Under the pieces are notes generated by a model that saw only the letters and a program-made list of their open reading frames with translations, did no database searches and was not told the DNA's origin. From NCBI GenBank assembly GCA_021432635.1, contig MU270017.1:1490566-1554565 (forward strand): a DNA stretch of 64,000 bases, given 5' to 3'. A program made the translations under genes and the position numbers. Every line of letters begins with the position of its first letter. Positions within the stretch are counted from its first letter, which is position 1. This DNA comes from Thozetella sp. PMI_491. Lineage: Eukaryota; Ascomycota; Sordariomycetes; Chaetosphaeriales; Chaetosphaeriaceae. This document shows, piece after piece, positions 11,275-21,397 of the stretch.

Positions 11275-12699
11275 ATGGTGTTCTTGCTCCAGCTCTTTTT
11301 CCTTGCTCTCTCCATCGCTGGAGCAGCCGTTTTAGGCTTTTACCTGATCTTGGGGCCCTCGAGGTACGATGGCCCGGAGGCAGGCTCTGGCAAAGGCGTC
11401 ACGGCGCAGATCCTAGTCCTGGGGGATGTCGGACGCAGTCCCCGTATGACGTATCATGCTCTAAGTATTGCCAACCACGGAGGCAAGGTAGACCTGATCG
11501 GGTACTTGGGTGAGCTGGGCTCGCATCACACCACGTCGGAGGGAGACTAACGGTGCGCAGAGAGCTCGCCGCATCCCGATGTCGTCCAGAACCCGCGCAT
11601 CAGCATCGTCCCGCTCCCCACGCCCGCGAAGCGGCCCGGGTTCCTTCCTTTCATTCTTTATGCGCCAATCAAGGTCGTGCTTCAGGTCGGCCAGCTCCTC
11701 TGGGTTCTGTGCTATGCAACCAAGCCGGCGCAGTGGCTGTTGGTGCAAAACCCTCCTACTATCCCCACTCTCGCCATCGCGGCTCTGGTCTGCCGCCTCC
11801 GCGGCACCAAGCTGATCATCGACTGGCACAATTACGGTTGGACCATCTTGGCCGGCACCCGCGGCGCGAAGCATCCCCTTGTCGGGGTCTCGAAGCTCTT
11901 CGAGGTCTACTTCGGCCGCCTGGGGCACACTAACCTGACGGTCACCCACGCGATGGCGCGCCAGCTCCGCGCGGAGCCTTATAGCATCCAGGGCCCGATC
12001 GTGCCCGTTCATGACCGCCCGGCTGCCATATTTCAGCCCATTACGTCTCCCAGCTTAAGAGAGAAGGCTTTGATGAAGACGATCCAGCGAAAGGAGCTAA
12101 TCCCAGCGGTGCTCAGCGGGAGCATGAAGCTTGTGGTCAGCAGCACCAGCTGGACGCCAGATGAGGACTTTGGGTATCTCCTAGAGGCCTTGGTGAAGTA
12201 CGAGAGCCAGAAGCAGGGGCCACCACTGCTCGTTGTCATCACTGGTAAGGGCCCGCAGAAGCAGATGTACCTCGACTCCATAGCCAAGCTCCAAAGGCAA
12301 GGAATTCTCCCCAGCGTCATCGTTGAAACAGCCTTCCTACCCTTCGCCGACTACGCCGCACTACTTGCAGCCGCAGATCTCGGCGTCTGTCTGCACAACA
12401 GCAGCTCGGGCGTCGACCTTCCGATGAAGGTGGTCGACATGTTTGGCGCTGGGCTGCCAGTCGCGGCCTATTCCGCCTACGAGAGCTTTGGGGAGCTGGT
12501 GAAGGACGGCGAGAACGGCTACGGGTTCGAGACGTCGGAGGAGCTCGCCGAGCTGTTCCTGCGTCTCTTTAGTGACGCCGGTGCTCGAGAGCTGGGACAG
12601 CTGAGGCGAGGGGCCACGCAGGAAGGCACCAGACGATGGGACGAGGAATGGGACTCAACTGTTGGGCCCATCTTGGGATTCAAGGCTCGTTCGTCCTAG
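11275..12699 (+). CDS. ALG1: ALG1 beta-1,4-mannosyltransferase (chitobiosyldiphosphodolichol mannosyltransferase)
   Basis: Two exons, 11275-11509 and 11561-12699, encode 457 residues. The 51-nt intron uses donor GTGAGC, branch ACTAAC and acceptor GCGCAG. ALG1 adds the first mannose from GDP-mannose to GlcNAc2-PP-dolichol on the cytosolic ER face, starting the N-glycan core. Seen here are an N-terminal membrane anchor (about residues 2-25), a GT-B fold start ([11 protein letters not shown]), the family segment [10 protein letters not shown], and the nucleotide-sugar region [22 protein letters not shown] followed by the G-P-V-A turn. Length matches the family (about 450). The intron lies just after the first Rossmann unit. 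Confident. Confidence 0.95.
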
Positions 12700-12957
12700 A
12701 CACTTCCAAAGAAAGCTGACGGGGTGATGTCTCTTGAAATCCCTGCCCTCATGCCTTCTGCCGAGTCCAACCTTAGATACCCCTATGGGAGGTAAAATGA
12801 TATCTTCGAAATGCATCATAACCTAGGTACTCCTATGGTAGCCTTCCTTACCAAGACCGCGAATGCATTTTGATCCTGCCGTTCCTGGATTCTCTACCCC
12901 AATTACATGTTACGCGGAGCTGATCCCAGCTGCTGAAGGTGCCTCATTCCGTTCTTC

Positions 12958-13573
12958 TCACTCCTCGCCCAGGCTCTCCCTGACACACTTGCGGCAACGC
13001 TTCCGGAACTCCTTGTTCTTTCCTTCCCGCTCCTCGCGCAGCAGGCGCGCCGCTTCGACGTTGGCGGGGCTCTCTTCGTTGGGGTCTTCAAAGAGGCTGA
13101 TCACGCTCATCAAGATGGTCTCTGGGGTCTGCACCGGGCTCCACCGCTCGCTCGCCGCCTCGTATCCGTACTTGTCCTCCTCAGGGGGGTGCAAGATGCT
13201 GATGCACAGGTCGCCGCTCGGGTAGATGTTGGGATGGAAGGGGATGGGGTCCTGGAAAGTGAGCTTGGGCGGCATGAGTGGGTAGCTGGGTGGGAAGACG
13301 AGGTGCGCGCGAAAGTTGCCGCCTGGGGAGTCGTGTCAGTAGCGCCGGGGAGGTCTTGCGGTAGGACATGGCATGGTGACAAGGGGAGAGTGCCTTACCA
13401 CCGTAGTATTTGCAGTCATCGTTGATCATGAGCATCACCTCCCACTCGAAGATGTTGCTGTCCCGGACCAGACCGCACGAGATGCCGGGGATGTCCTTAT
13501 CGCTCTGCATGGCCTTGAGCTGCCGGCTCAGCAGGGAGCCGGCGGCAGAGGAGCTGCTCGCAGAGGTCGCCAT
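12958..13573 (-). CDS. ubc15: Ubiquitin-conjugating enzyme E2, Ubc15-like
   Basis: Two exons on the minus strand, 13573-13399 and 13322-12958, encode 179 residues. With donor GTAAGG and acceptor CCCCAG the junction reads YYGGGNFRAHLVFP; a donor three bases earlier would give YYGGNF. E2 enzymes receive ubiquitin from E1 on a cysteine and pass it on with an E3. The active-site Cys is in GDLCISILHPPEED, followed by the acidic loop insertion (EEDKYGYEAASERW) seen in the Ubc7/UBE2G group. The C-terminal half (TPETILMSVISLFEDPNEESPAN) most resembles fission yeast Ubc15. No membrane segment or C-terminal extension. It lies tail-to-tail with ALG1. Whether it is strictly Ubc15 or Ubc7 cannot be settled without a tree. 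Confidence 0.9.
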
Positions 13574-14160
13574 GGTTGCTGTGGTGTCCCTGGGCCAGAG
13601 GTGGTTTGGATAGTCGCTCGAAGTGTGCTCGCGCGGCGGGGGAGGGGTCCCTCTCGTTGGGGGGCAGCGCGGCTGTTACCAGGACGTATCTGACGAGGGC
13701 AGAAAATCAAGGTTGGAAATTGTGCAGGGGAAGGCAAGATGTGAGCCTTGTGGGTTCAAAATCGGCCAATCTCGCGTCTGCCCTCGTAGATTCTCCGCCG
13801 CGGCTTGACCGTCAAGAAGCAAGAGTTACCGCACGCGACCGTGCAGCTGGTGAAGTAATCCGCTTGCGTGGGGTGGCGGGGATGCCAGACGCCGAGCAGG
13901 GGTCAAAGCTCCCAACGCATGACGCACACTCACACACACATCCTCAGGCGACCGAGTGTCTACGAGTTTGGAGCAGAAGGTTCCGTATGGATACGGGGCA
14001 TATATGTAAGATGAATTCATTCCGTCCCGCTCGATAGCCGAATATGCAGCTGTGCCGCGACGCCGTTCTAATCCTTGGTATCATGCTTTGAAAAGCCTCC
14101 GGGCGGCATCGGAGGAGAAAGCTGCAAAGTCCGGCAGCAAACGCCGCGCAATCCAAGACC
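13574..14160. other. Intergenic region between the E2 promoter and the SNU23 3' end
   Basis: About 590 bases that should hold the E2 gene promoter. A short (CACA)n tract occurs near 13927-13940. No gene recognised. Confidence 0.5.
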
Positions 14161-14868
14161 CTATTTCTTCGAAGACCCAAAGCCTGTAAATCCCATGGAA
14201 GCCATCATATCGTCTTCGTCGTGCTCGCCCGCGTTCCGAACGTCGTCTCCATAGTCAACTTTGGCCTTTGCTTCCTCCTCCTTGGCCAGCCTCCTCCGCT
14301 CGTCTGCCTCTCTCCGTTTCCTCCGCTTCTCCTCCCGCTCCTTCTCGTCCTCCTCGCGCCGGATTTCTAATCTTTGGTGGAGCGAAGTCGATGCGTCCTT
14401 CTTGCGCTCCTCCAACTTTGCCCACAGCAGCTCGATGCGCGCGTGTACCTCCTCGGCGGTCGCCTTCCGGACCTGGCCGGTGTGCCCCGTCGCCCGCTGG
14501 TGTTGCATGCTGTTGATGTGCTCGACCCATTGTATGTTGTCCTTGAACGTCAAGTCGCACGCCTCGCAGTAGAAGCCGGCCCCACGGCCGCGCTTACCGA
14601 CGCCGGCGCCGCCGGGCACCAGCGTGGTGGTGCCGACCATCTTGCTGAAGTCCTGCGTGGCATTGCGCGCCACGGTGAGCTCCTCGGAGCCGTCGAGTGG
14701 CTTGTAGTACTTTTTGCCCGCGAGCTTCGCCTCGTACCGCGCTTTCCGCTCCGCCGCCTCCTCGGCCTCGCGCTTCTTTGCCTTCTCGGCATACTCTTCG
14801 AGGTCGTATTTCTTGCGGAAGTCGGTGTCGCCGGCGGCCTGCCCGTAGGCAGACGAGTTTTTGGACAT
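14161..14868 (-). CDS. SNU23: U4/U6.U5 tri-snRNP component SNU23 (ZMAT2-like zinc finger protein)
   Basis: Single exon of 235 residues on the minus strand. SNU23 is a spliceosomal tri-snRNP protein that joins before activation. The N-terminus (DTDFRKKYDLEEYAEKA) and the matrin-type C2H2 finger (FYCEACDLTFKDNIQWVEHINSMQHQ region: C-x2-C-x12-H-x5-H, about residues 102-126) are diagnostic. It is followed by a long charged helix rich in Glu, Lys and Arg (about residues 145-215) and a short tail ending in GFTGFGSSKK. I chose the ATG at 14868, since the open frame upstream begins with GTG and lacks family similarity. It shares a 377-bp divergent promoter region with DPH5. Confidence 0.93.
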   Translation of the reverse strand: MSKNSSAYGQAAGDTDFRKKYDLEEYAEKAKKREAEEAAERKARYEAKLAGKKYYKPLDGSEELTVARNATQDFSKMVGTTTLVPGGAGVGKRGRGAGFYCEACDLTFKDNIQWVEHINSMQHQRATGHTGQVRKATAEEVHARIELLWAKLEERKKDASTSLHQRLEIRREEDEKEREEKRRKRREADERRRLAKEEEAKAKVDYGDDVRNAGEHDEDDMMASMGFTGFGSSKK

Positions 14869-15245
14869 GGCCGATTTCCGTCTCGCGGTTCGAGGCTCGA
14901 CCGTAGGCGTGCAGTCGGTTTGAAGGCGAGAATTTGTCGGTCGCGTGGTGGCTAAAGGGTGCAAAAGTGAAGTTGCTGGGAGAAATGCTTGCACGCGCGA
15001 TCCAAATGCGAAGGGCTGGGAGCTCACCCCAAAAGCCGAGCTCCAAAATTTTGGCCGATAAGATCAACGAGGGTGGGATGGAGGGGTTAGGCGGGGCACA
15101 ATCACAATAAAAAGCTACTTCGAGGGCCGCCCCTCATCAAGTGTGCCTCTAGGTACTGCTCTATCCCCAGGAGCGCCCAACTTCGCTGCACACCTCTTCA
15201 TATTTTTCTTTTACACGGCAAACCAAAGACTCGACTCTGCCCGAG
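14869..15245. promoter_or_regulatory. Divergent promoter region of SNU23 and DPH5
   Basis: 377 bases between the start codons of two divergently transcribed housekeeping genes. An A-rich patch (CAATCACAATAAAAAG, near 15097-15115) lies about 135 bases before the DPH5 start. No specific factor sites can be assigned by eye. Confidence 0.55.
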
Positions 15246-16109
15246 ATGCTTTACCTCGTCGGCCTCGGCCTGTCCGACGAGACAGACATTACCGTCAAGG
15301 GCCTCGAAGTGGTCAAGAAGGCCTCGCGCGTCTACCTTGAGGCTTACACAAGCATCCTCCTGGTCGACCAGTCCGTCCTCGAGGCCTACTATGGCCGCTC
15401 GATCGTCGTAGCGGACCGCGAGATGGTCGAGTCCAACAGCGACGAGATTCTGCGGGATGCAGCCAACGTCGACGTCGCATTCCTCGTCGTCGGCGACCCC
15501 TTCGGCGCGACCACCCACACCGACCTCGTCCTGCGGGCCCGGGAGCTGGGCATCCCCGTCCAGGCAGTGCCCAATGCCTCGATCATGTCGGCTATCGGGG
15601 CGACGGGCCTCCAGCTGTACAACTTTGGGCAGACGGTCAGCATGGTCTTCTTCCTAGACAACTGGCGACCGGCGAGTTTCTACGATCGAATCAAGGAGAA
15701 CCGAAGCATTGGCCTGCACACCCTCGTGCTGCTCGACATCAAGGTGAAGGAACAGAGCCTTGAGAACATGGCCCGGGGTCGCAAAATTTACGAACCGCCA
15801 CGGTACATGACTGTGGGTACATGCGCGAGGCAAATGTTGGAAATCGAGGAGGAGAAAGGCGAGGGTGTCTACGGTCCCGACAGCCTCGCCATCGGGGCGG
15901 CGCGCGTGGGAGGGAAGACAGAGAAGTTTGTGGCAGGGACTCTCAAAGAGCTCTGTGACGCCGACGACGCTCTCGGCCCGCCGCTTCACAGTCTGGTGCT
16001 GTTAGGTAGGAGGACGCATGAGCTAGAGCACGACTACGTCCGAGAGCTTGCTCTTGACAAGGAGAAGTGGACACAGATTTGGAAGGCCGAGTACGAGGGC
16101 AAGCAATAA
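15246..16109 (+). CDS. DPH5: Diphthine methyl ester synthase DPH5
   Basis: Single exon, 287 residues. DPH5 is the S-adenosylmethionine-dependent methyltransferase that makes diphthine methyl ester on the modified histidine of translation elongation factor 2. The protein starts with [20 protein letters not shown] and carries [33 protein letters not shown] and [16 protein letters not shown], all hallmarks of the SUMT-like TP-methyltransferase fold in this family. Length is as expected (285-300). The start is unambiguous. It is tail-to-tail with the BLI-3 gene, with 139 bases between stop codons. Confidence 0.97.
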   Translation: MLYLVGLGLSDETDITVKGLEVVKKASRVYLEAYTSILLVDQSVLEAYYGRSIVVADREMVESNSDEILRDAANVDVAFLVVGDPFGATTHTDLVLRARELGIPVQAVPNASIMSAIGATGLQLYNFGQTVSMVFFLDNWRPASFYDRIKENRSIGLHTLVLLDIKVKEQSLENMARGRKIYEPPRYMTVGTCARQMLEIEEEKGEGVYGPDSLAIGAARVGGKTEKFVAGTLKELCDADDALGPPLHSLVLLGRRTHELEHDYVRELALDKEKWTQIWKAEYEGKQ

Positions 16110-16248
16110 TATTCATTCGACGATCCCCTATCGTACAGTGGTGGTTCCCGATGCTCCCAGTGCCCCCCTCTCCAGGATTCTCAATTTGCTGGATACTTCC
16201 TCATGCCGCCTCATACTCCAAGGTAGCATGCACCAGGGCAGGGGCGAC

Positions 16249-16925
16249 TCAATGGACGGCCCTCCACTCCTTGATCTCCGACTCGGTGACCTGGCGCAGC
16301 TTGTTGACGGATGCAGGCTTTCCTGTCGCCGCGCCCTGGGCAATGTCGATCGCGCGGCTGATGATGTTCTTCCGGTTGATCGCGTACGTTGCCGATATCG
16401 TCTTGACCCGGATAATACCGATGCGCGGATCTTCTTCGCCCCCGTCGTGAACGCCATCTCCAAGATCTCCCAGCCAGGCCTTCAGCAATGGACTATAATG
16501 CTTCTTGACGAGGCTGCGATCCGTCAGGATCTCTGCGTTCCCACTAATGGACGCCCACTCTCCACTGGGGGTGATGAACGCAACGTTGATGTGCGAATCC
16601 GCTGCCAGGTCGTCGGTCTTGCCAGACTCTGTATTAGTGTGAAAGAGGAGGTCGACTCCACCCGTCTCCTGAGAGATGTTAGCATTCTTGAGCCGTAGCG
16701 CCACGAGCCGGGTGGACGTACCTGTGCTGCTAATGCCATTGCTCTTGATACCAGGTTGCCGCTCCCCGAATCCTTTGTCGTCATCATGCCAAACTTGCAT
16801 GCCGCAACGAAGCGTCCCAGGTCCTCGATCTTTTCCGCTGTCGTTACTTCGGTGTCTAGCGTAGCCTTCTTGTATGGATCCGCCGGCGCATCGCCAGTGG
16901 AGGTATTCGAAAACTGCTGCGCCAT
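16249..16925 (-). CDS. bli-3: BLI-3-type pyridoxamine 5'-phosphate oxidase-like flavin protein
   Basis: Two exons on the minus strand, 16925-16722 and 16668-16249, encode 207 residues. The 53-nt intron (GTACGT...CTCTCAG) joins VSRAMALAAQ to ETGGVDLLFHTN. The protein is a single FMN-binding split-barrel domain (general stress protein 26 / PNPOx-like), the family of Neurospora BLI-3, which is blue-light induced. Conserved features include FGMMTT, SRAMALA, LLFHTNTESGKTDDL, VAFITPSGEWASISG and a C-terminal EIKEWRAVH. Its enzymatic substrate is not known in the family. Light regulation here is inferred only from the family; I could not identify a light-response element. Confidence 0.88.
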
Positions 16926-17393
16926 TGTGACTTCTGTATGCTAGCCAGTATGGTCGAGTTCAGGTGTGCACAAGCGGTGTGATAGTAAAGTGTCTGCTGT
17001 TAAGGAACATTTTCATACGGGAGCAACATAGGAATGTTTAAATATCCCTCTTCCTCCCGCCCGTTTCCCTTTACTTCATCATGATGATCGTTTTTCATAT
17101 GATCGTCGTCATTGAAGAGATGTGGCCATCGAGGTGGTGGCGTGACGTCAGAGATATCCGAATACTATGGATCGCCTAGTATACGTTTCTGTTTATTTGG
17201 GCGGCCCAGGGCGACAGGCCAGAACACGGAAAAGTTACCTTTAGTACCATGAGCTCCTTTGTGTGGGTAAGAGGGTGCAATAGGTTCGAGTATTATGGGT
17301 TATGCTGCTCTTCCATAAACCGCCAGTGGCCATTCAGAAGTGCAAGAGCGCAGTCCGGCATTGCTCCGGGTCCCACGGCTAGCTCCGATGCTC
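16926..17393. other. Intergenic region upstream of BLI-3, before the repeat element
   Basis: About 470 bases that should contain the BLI-3 promoter, including an AT-rich patch (TTTAAATATCC near 17037-17048). No gene recognised. Confidence 0.5.
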
Positions 17394-18232
17394 CGCTGTG
17401 CTTTCCACGGTAAGACAGTAGATCCAGACTTTGAGGGACCACCACCACCACCAACGCCAAAAAAAAACGCGTCGAGAGATCTCGAGATAGATATCTGTAG
17501 CTATAGAGCAACCTAACAACGCTATATAGACGAGCTACAATTGCTATATGATCTATAAATGCTATATAAGCTGCTTTGGCTATAGTTGCTATACTAGCTT
17601 CCCGTTGCGCGCGAGCTATGCTGACCATACGATCCACGAGGGCCGTACTGAACGGCTGACCATACTGACGGCGCTGGCTATACGATCCACGCGAGCCATA
17701 CTGACCACGCTGGCCATACTGACGGCGCTGATCGTACTGACCACGCGATCCATATGATCCACGCGAGCCGTACTGACGGCGCTGGCTATACGATCCACGC
17801 TGGCCATGCGATCCACGAGAGCCGTACTGACGGCGCTGGCTATACGATCCACGCTGACTATACTGACGGCGCTGGCTACACGATGCTCGAGGGCCAATTA
17901 ATCCCTGTGAGCCATACAGACCGCGTGATCTATACTGACCGCACGCTGCTATGCAATACACAAAGGCTACCTGATCTACGTAGCGTACGCACGCCAGGAA
18001 AAAGAGAGAGATATATATAGTATAGCTCGATAGCTGTCAATTAAGAGATCAAAGATCTGTAGCTATTGTAATTATAATGATACGTGTGCGTTTATAAAGC
18101 GATAAAATGCTTTCCAACAAATTTTATCTTGTGCCTGGTGGTGGTGGTAGTAGTGGTGGTGACGGTAGTGGTGGTGGTGGTGGTGGCCCCCAAAATCTAG
18201 ACCCACTGTCTTACCGTTTGGAAAGCACAGCG
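17394..18232. mobile_element. Putative non-autonomous DNA element with imperfect terminal inverted repeats
   Basis: The left end (17394-17454) and the right end (18172-18232) are imperfect inverted copies. Each runs inward as CGCTGTGCTTTCC, then GGTAAGACAGT, then a GATCCAGACTTTG / GTCTAGATTTTGG block and a CCACCACC tract. I estimate roughly 80-85 percent identity over about 60 bases. The interior of about 720 bases holds the 18-bp minisatellite and AT-rich flanks, and no transposase. No clear target-site duplication is visible, so the superfamily is unknown. It could instead be an inverted pair of repeats not derived from a transposon. Confident about the inverted repeat, less about mobility. 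Confidence 0.6.
17604..17945. repeat. 18-bp tandem minisatellite
   Basis: About 18 degenerate units of 18 bp, alternating between two main types such as TGACGGCGCTGGCTATAC and GATCCACGCGAGCCATAC. It lies wholly inside the inverted-repeat element. Because 18 is a multiple of three, the minus strand reads open through it as hexapeptides of the form YGSRGS, YSQRRQ and YGQRGQ. I do not regard that as a real protein. Confidence 0.85.
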
Positions 18233-18433
18233 TTGTAAGAGCCCCGCCAATTATGCCTCATCCCGCCTCCCTTAGCTCTCAAAGCGTCACGATATCATGG
18301 GACGACTGCCTGAAAGAGTCTATTAACTCAAACTAAGTGTATTATTCCATATCTTTCTGCGACCAGATCGTCCAGTCTATGAGGAGAAAGTCTACTTCTT
18401 CGTTCCCACGATGTACTCTCCGTAGTCACCGAA

Positions 18434-19501
18434 CTAGGGACGTGATGCATCACGCATGGCGGCCCGAGAGGCAAGGTAATCACTGCGCTCTTTGGTGTAC
18501 TCCTCACTCAGAACTGTCAGAGGCACCGGTGCTTTGGCTCCCGGCAGCCATACGTCAGGATCGATGGTGCGAACCTTTGCCCCCATGGGTAAGCTACTCC
18601 AGCCGTCGTCCAGAAAGCTCTCCTTCTCGAGCTTGGCCATCTCCTCACGGCCGCTCGCGTCCGTCACACCTCGCATGGCGTCCCAAAACTCCCCATCAGA
18701 GAGCTCCCACAGCTGTGCTTCGCTCAGCCCGCCTGCGCGTACCACATCTGCGATCAGCTTGCCCGACCGGCGGTACAGGTCGACCTGGGCAGGGTGAGAC
18801 CAGACGTCCCGGTCGGCGGCCATGTATGACCTTGCTATGCTAACGGCGACCTCAGTGCTCGAGAGCACGAGCATGCGATCGGGCGAGGATGGGTCGGGGA
18901 ATACTTTAAGCCCCGCTACCACCTTGTGGGCGTCCTGAATCGAAAGCTTGCCGAAGGCGACAGAGTCTCGAAGGCCGTAGTCGAGCCGGTCGGCGCAGAG
19001 GTGCGGCGACGGCTGCTCGACGATGCCGTACAGCTCCTCTTCGAGCGGCTTGAGGTCGGCGAACCCGTGCTTCGCCAAGATCTGTGGCAGCTCGGTGGTT
19101 TCAACATAGCGCATCTTGTGCACCTCGTGGAAGCTCTGGCCCGGCGGAGCGAGGGCATGGTCGATCACATGGCTGAAGGCGGTGTGGCTGATGTCGTGGA
19201 GCAGACCGGCGACCTGTTCCTCCAGGCTGCCGCCGACAAGACGGACTAGGAGGAAGGCGCCGACCGAGTGCTCGAAGCGCGTGACATTGGCGGGGAGCAG
19301 GCCGAGGAAGCTGGTGATCCCCGCCTGAGAGACGCCCACGAGTCGCGCGAGCGCCTTGGAGCCTAAGAGATCGACGAGCACCGGCTCCGTGATGACGTGG
19401 GCGCCGTACAGGTCGTCCTCGATGACGGCCCTAGGCGGCTCAGCCTCCAGAGTGAGACGTTGGAAATGGCCGGTCCGCAGAGGCGCTGAGGTGCTTGCCA
19501 T
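18434..19501 (-). CDS. HD-domain metal-dependent phosphohydrolase
   Basis: Single exon, 355 residues on the minus strand. The HD superfamily contains phosphohydrolases acting on nucleotides and cyclic nucleotides, such as dGTPase and YfbR types. The metal ligands are visible as RFEHSVGA (first His), LLHDISHTAFSHVIDH (His-Asp plus further His) and later CADRLDYGLRD (Asp), in the usual order and spacing of the H...HD...D group (about residues 75-205). The C-terminal third has no known motif. The closest family impression is of bacterial-like HD hydrolases found widely in fungi, so the substrate is unknown. Start ATG at 19501 directly precedes the conserved region at normal distance. Confident in the domain, not in the substrate. 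Confidence 0.85.
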   Translation of the reverse strand: MASTSAPLRTGHFQRLTLEAEPPRAVIEDDLYGAHVITEPVLVDLLGSKALARLVGVSQAGITSFLGLLPANVTRFEHSVGAFLLVRLVGGSLEEQVAGLLHDISHTAFSHVIDHALAPPGQSFHEVHKMRYVETTELPQILAKHGFADLKPLEEELYGIVEQPSPHLCADRLDYGLRDSVAFGKLSIQDAHKVVAGLKVFPDPSSPDRMLVLSSTEVAVSIARSYMAADRDVWSHPAQVDLYRRSGKLIADVVRAGGLSEAQLWELSDGEFWDAMRGVTDASGREEMAKLEKESFLDDGWSSLPMGAKVRTIDPDVWLPGAKAPVPLTVLSEEYTKERSDYLASRAAMRDASRP

Positions 19502-20064
19502 GTCTGCGTCCTGGGTGCGTGAAAGGTCGCTTTGCTAGCCTTGTATACGCGGCTCCGGGTGTTTGTTTTGTGAGCGGAGCCTGTTAGGCCCGTTTGGAGG
19601 TCGGGGTGGCAGTAGTATCGGCTTACGCCGGCTCCCGGACGTTGTCTAGCTGGGCCGGCACCTCACCGAAGGGCGTTGCCTCAGCGCCAAGGACCGTCAC
19701 ACACTGCAGGGCCAGCATGCAAAAGTGACCAAAAAATGTCCAGCAGGGGTCAGTGGCACCGGTGTTTATTCTCGGATTCTCTAACTATTATGTTCCGTGC
19801 GCTTCGAACCGGCTTGATATTTCGCCGATGTCTTAGCGCTTCTAGGAGGACCATTGCATTATCTGCCCAGTTGTCCAGCTCAATATTGGACCGATCAAGT
19901 ACTTGTTCCGTCTCTATGTAGGGAGCCTGGGCAAGACCCCCTTTCGAACAGCACATTCGCCGCCAAAGAATATTCCATGATCGCTCAATACGCCGCTATC
20001 ACTCTTACGCGTCGCCGCCCGAGCCCTGCCGACGCTTCTCGTCAGGTCGCCATCTTGGAAGCCC
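19502..20064. other. Intergenic region
   Basis: About 560 bases holding the HD gene promoter and the 3' side of the small cysteine-rich gene. Nothing else recognised. Confidence 0.5.
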
Positions 20065-20359
20065 TCAAATAATGCAGAAGTCGCAGGGGATGGGGCAGGG
20101 GACGCAGAAGCAGAAACGGCCTGGGCATGCCTCACTACGGCCGCCGCGCAGACCGAGCTCTTGGTCCTGCGATTCCGGGTGCGCTCGCTGGGGGTCTGTT
20201 CATGGAATCCTGTTAATACCCGAACGGCTACACGATAGAGGCATAAGTACCCATCGGCCGGAGCGCAATGGGCTGCGCAGTCTGGATCTCCGGGTTCGCG
20301 GCGCGGAGATGGGCAGGAGCCGGCGCGGCAGTGGACGAATCGGTTTGTGGGGGAGCCAT
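20065..20359 (-). CDS. Small cysteine-rich protein with C-terminal CxCxxCxxxC-type tail
   Basis: Proposed two-exon gene on the minus strand, 20359-20234 and 20166-20065, encoding 75 residues. Exon 1 begins CACAATGGCTCCC and codes a Pro/Ala-rich leader ending GTYASI. The 67-nt intron has an unusual donor (GTGTAG) and acceptor ATCGCAG. Exon 2 codes DQELGLRGGRSEA followed by a tail with seven cysteines (CPGRFCFCVPCPIPC, then DFCII) and a stop. The tail looks like the CPC-rich ends of very short fungal proteins of unknown role. Such tails can be palmitoylated or bind metal, but that is inference. The donor is the weakest part of the model; the composition switch and the exact frame closure argue for a gene. 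Confidence 0.5.
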
Positions 20360-21397
20360 TGTGGTCGAATGCCTTCAAGTGCGAAGAAGATGGATCTTAC
20401 AGTTCTGAGTTGTTTGGTGAACTGGAAGGTTCAGCGAGTCAAGGCAGCTAGATTCTGGAACAGACGCTGATGTCATGGCTTAGCCACCAGTCGGCCCCAC
20501 CAAGCTGTGTAACTACCGTGATTCTCGCCTCTGACCGCCTTCCCTTCTAGAAAAAAAATTGAGCCATCCTATCAATTCGCCTTGCCTTACCCCGCCAAGC
20601 ATACCGTAGCCTCCTCCAACCACTCCGTACGCACCATAATTACCGACTGTACCACGTCGGAGCTCGGAGTTGGCTTACACTATGCTAGGTACGCTGCGGG
20701 TCACTAGCTGCTGAAGGGTGGCTTTACAAGGGGGCGGAGGCAACCAAGACACGATAGCTATTTTATTAATCACCTGTGACTGGGTTGCCGTCAGTGTGAG
20801 GAGATATGATGTCTCACACATGCAGTCGATGTCCGGTTTTCATCACTCTAGGTGAAACATGTTACTGGTGGTCCTTCGGCAGACTGCCGTGCGTCGGAAT
20901 GCACTGGGGAGCGGTTCCCGATTCGGCATGGCCAGTGGTTGATGCCATCTTTACCCGAGGCCCTCTTCGAATACATTTAATCAGACAGAGGTGGACATAC
21001 ACTCGAATCCGCATCTCTAGCCTAATTCGGGATCGGGTCGATTTTATTACCAGATAGAGATGTTTGTACAACAAAAGTCATTGGCGAGCTTCTTACCTTG
21101 CGCAGTAAGCACCACAACCTGAACTTGGATAGTGAGAATTGGGTGCATCCGGAGTCTTCGGGATGACCGGCAGTAGTCCGAGATATTACATGAAGGTGAG
21201 ACTGCTTGGGGTCTTTGGGTCGTACTCTTGGTCGAACTCAACCTAGCCCGCCCTACCCTTGTAAAAGCACTAACCCCTTGCGTCCTGCTCCATTCCGAAG
21301 ATTGTATATAAAACCGTTCCTTTCTTCCTTCACCTCCCAAGCTATGTAGACGTCAGTACACTTCGCGTCCCTCAACACACCCTCCCAGTGCTACAGC
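20360..21397. other. Intergenic region with AKR promoter
   Basis: About 1.04 kb without a recognisable exon. It should contain the promoter of the small cysteine-rich gene at its left end and of the aldo/keto reductase at its right. Confidence 0.5.
21304..21313 (+). promoter_or_regulatory. TATA box of the aldo/keto reductase gene
   Basis: The string GTATATAAAA lies about 90 bases before the start codon and is followed by a pyrimidine-rich leader (TTCCTTTCTTCCTTCACC). This is a good fungal core promoter by position and sequence. Confidence 0.55.

Noticed and set aside
17293-17961. 222-codon minus-strand frame through the minisatellite
   Set aside because: Openness follows from the 18-bp period; hexapeptides YGSRGS/YSQRRQ lack any family and the frame ends in unrelated flanks.
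17394-18232. CRISPR-like array
   Set aside because: Units are contiguous degenerate 18-mers with no spacers, and the genome is eukaryotic.
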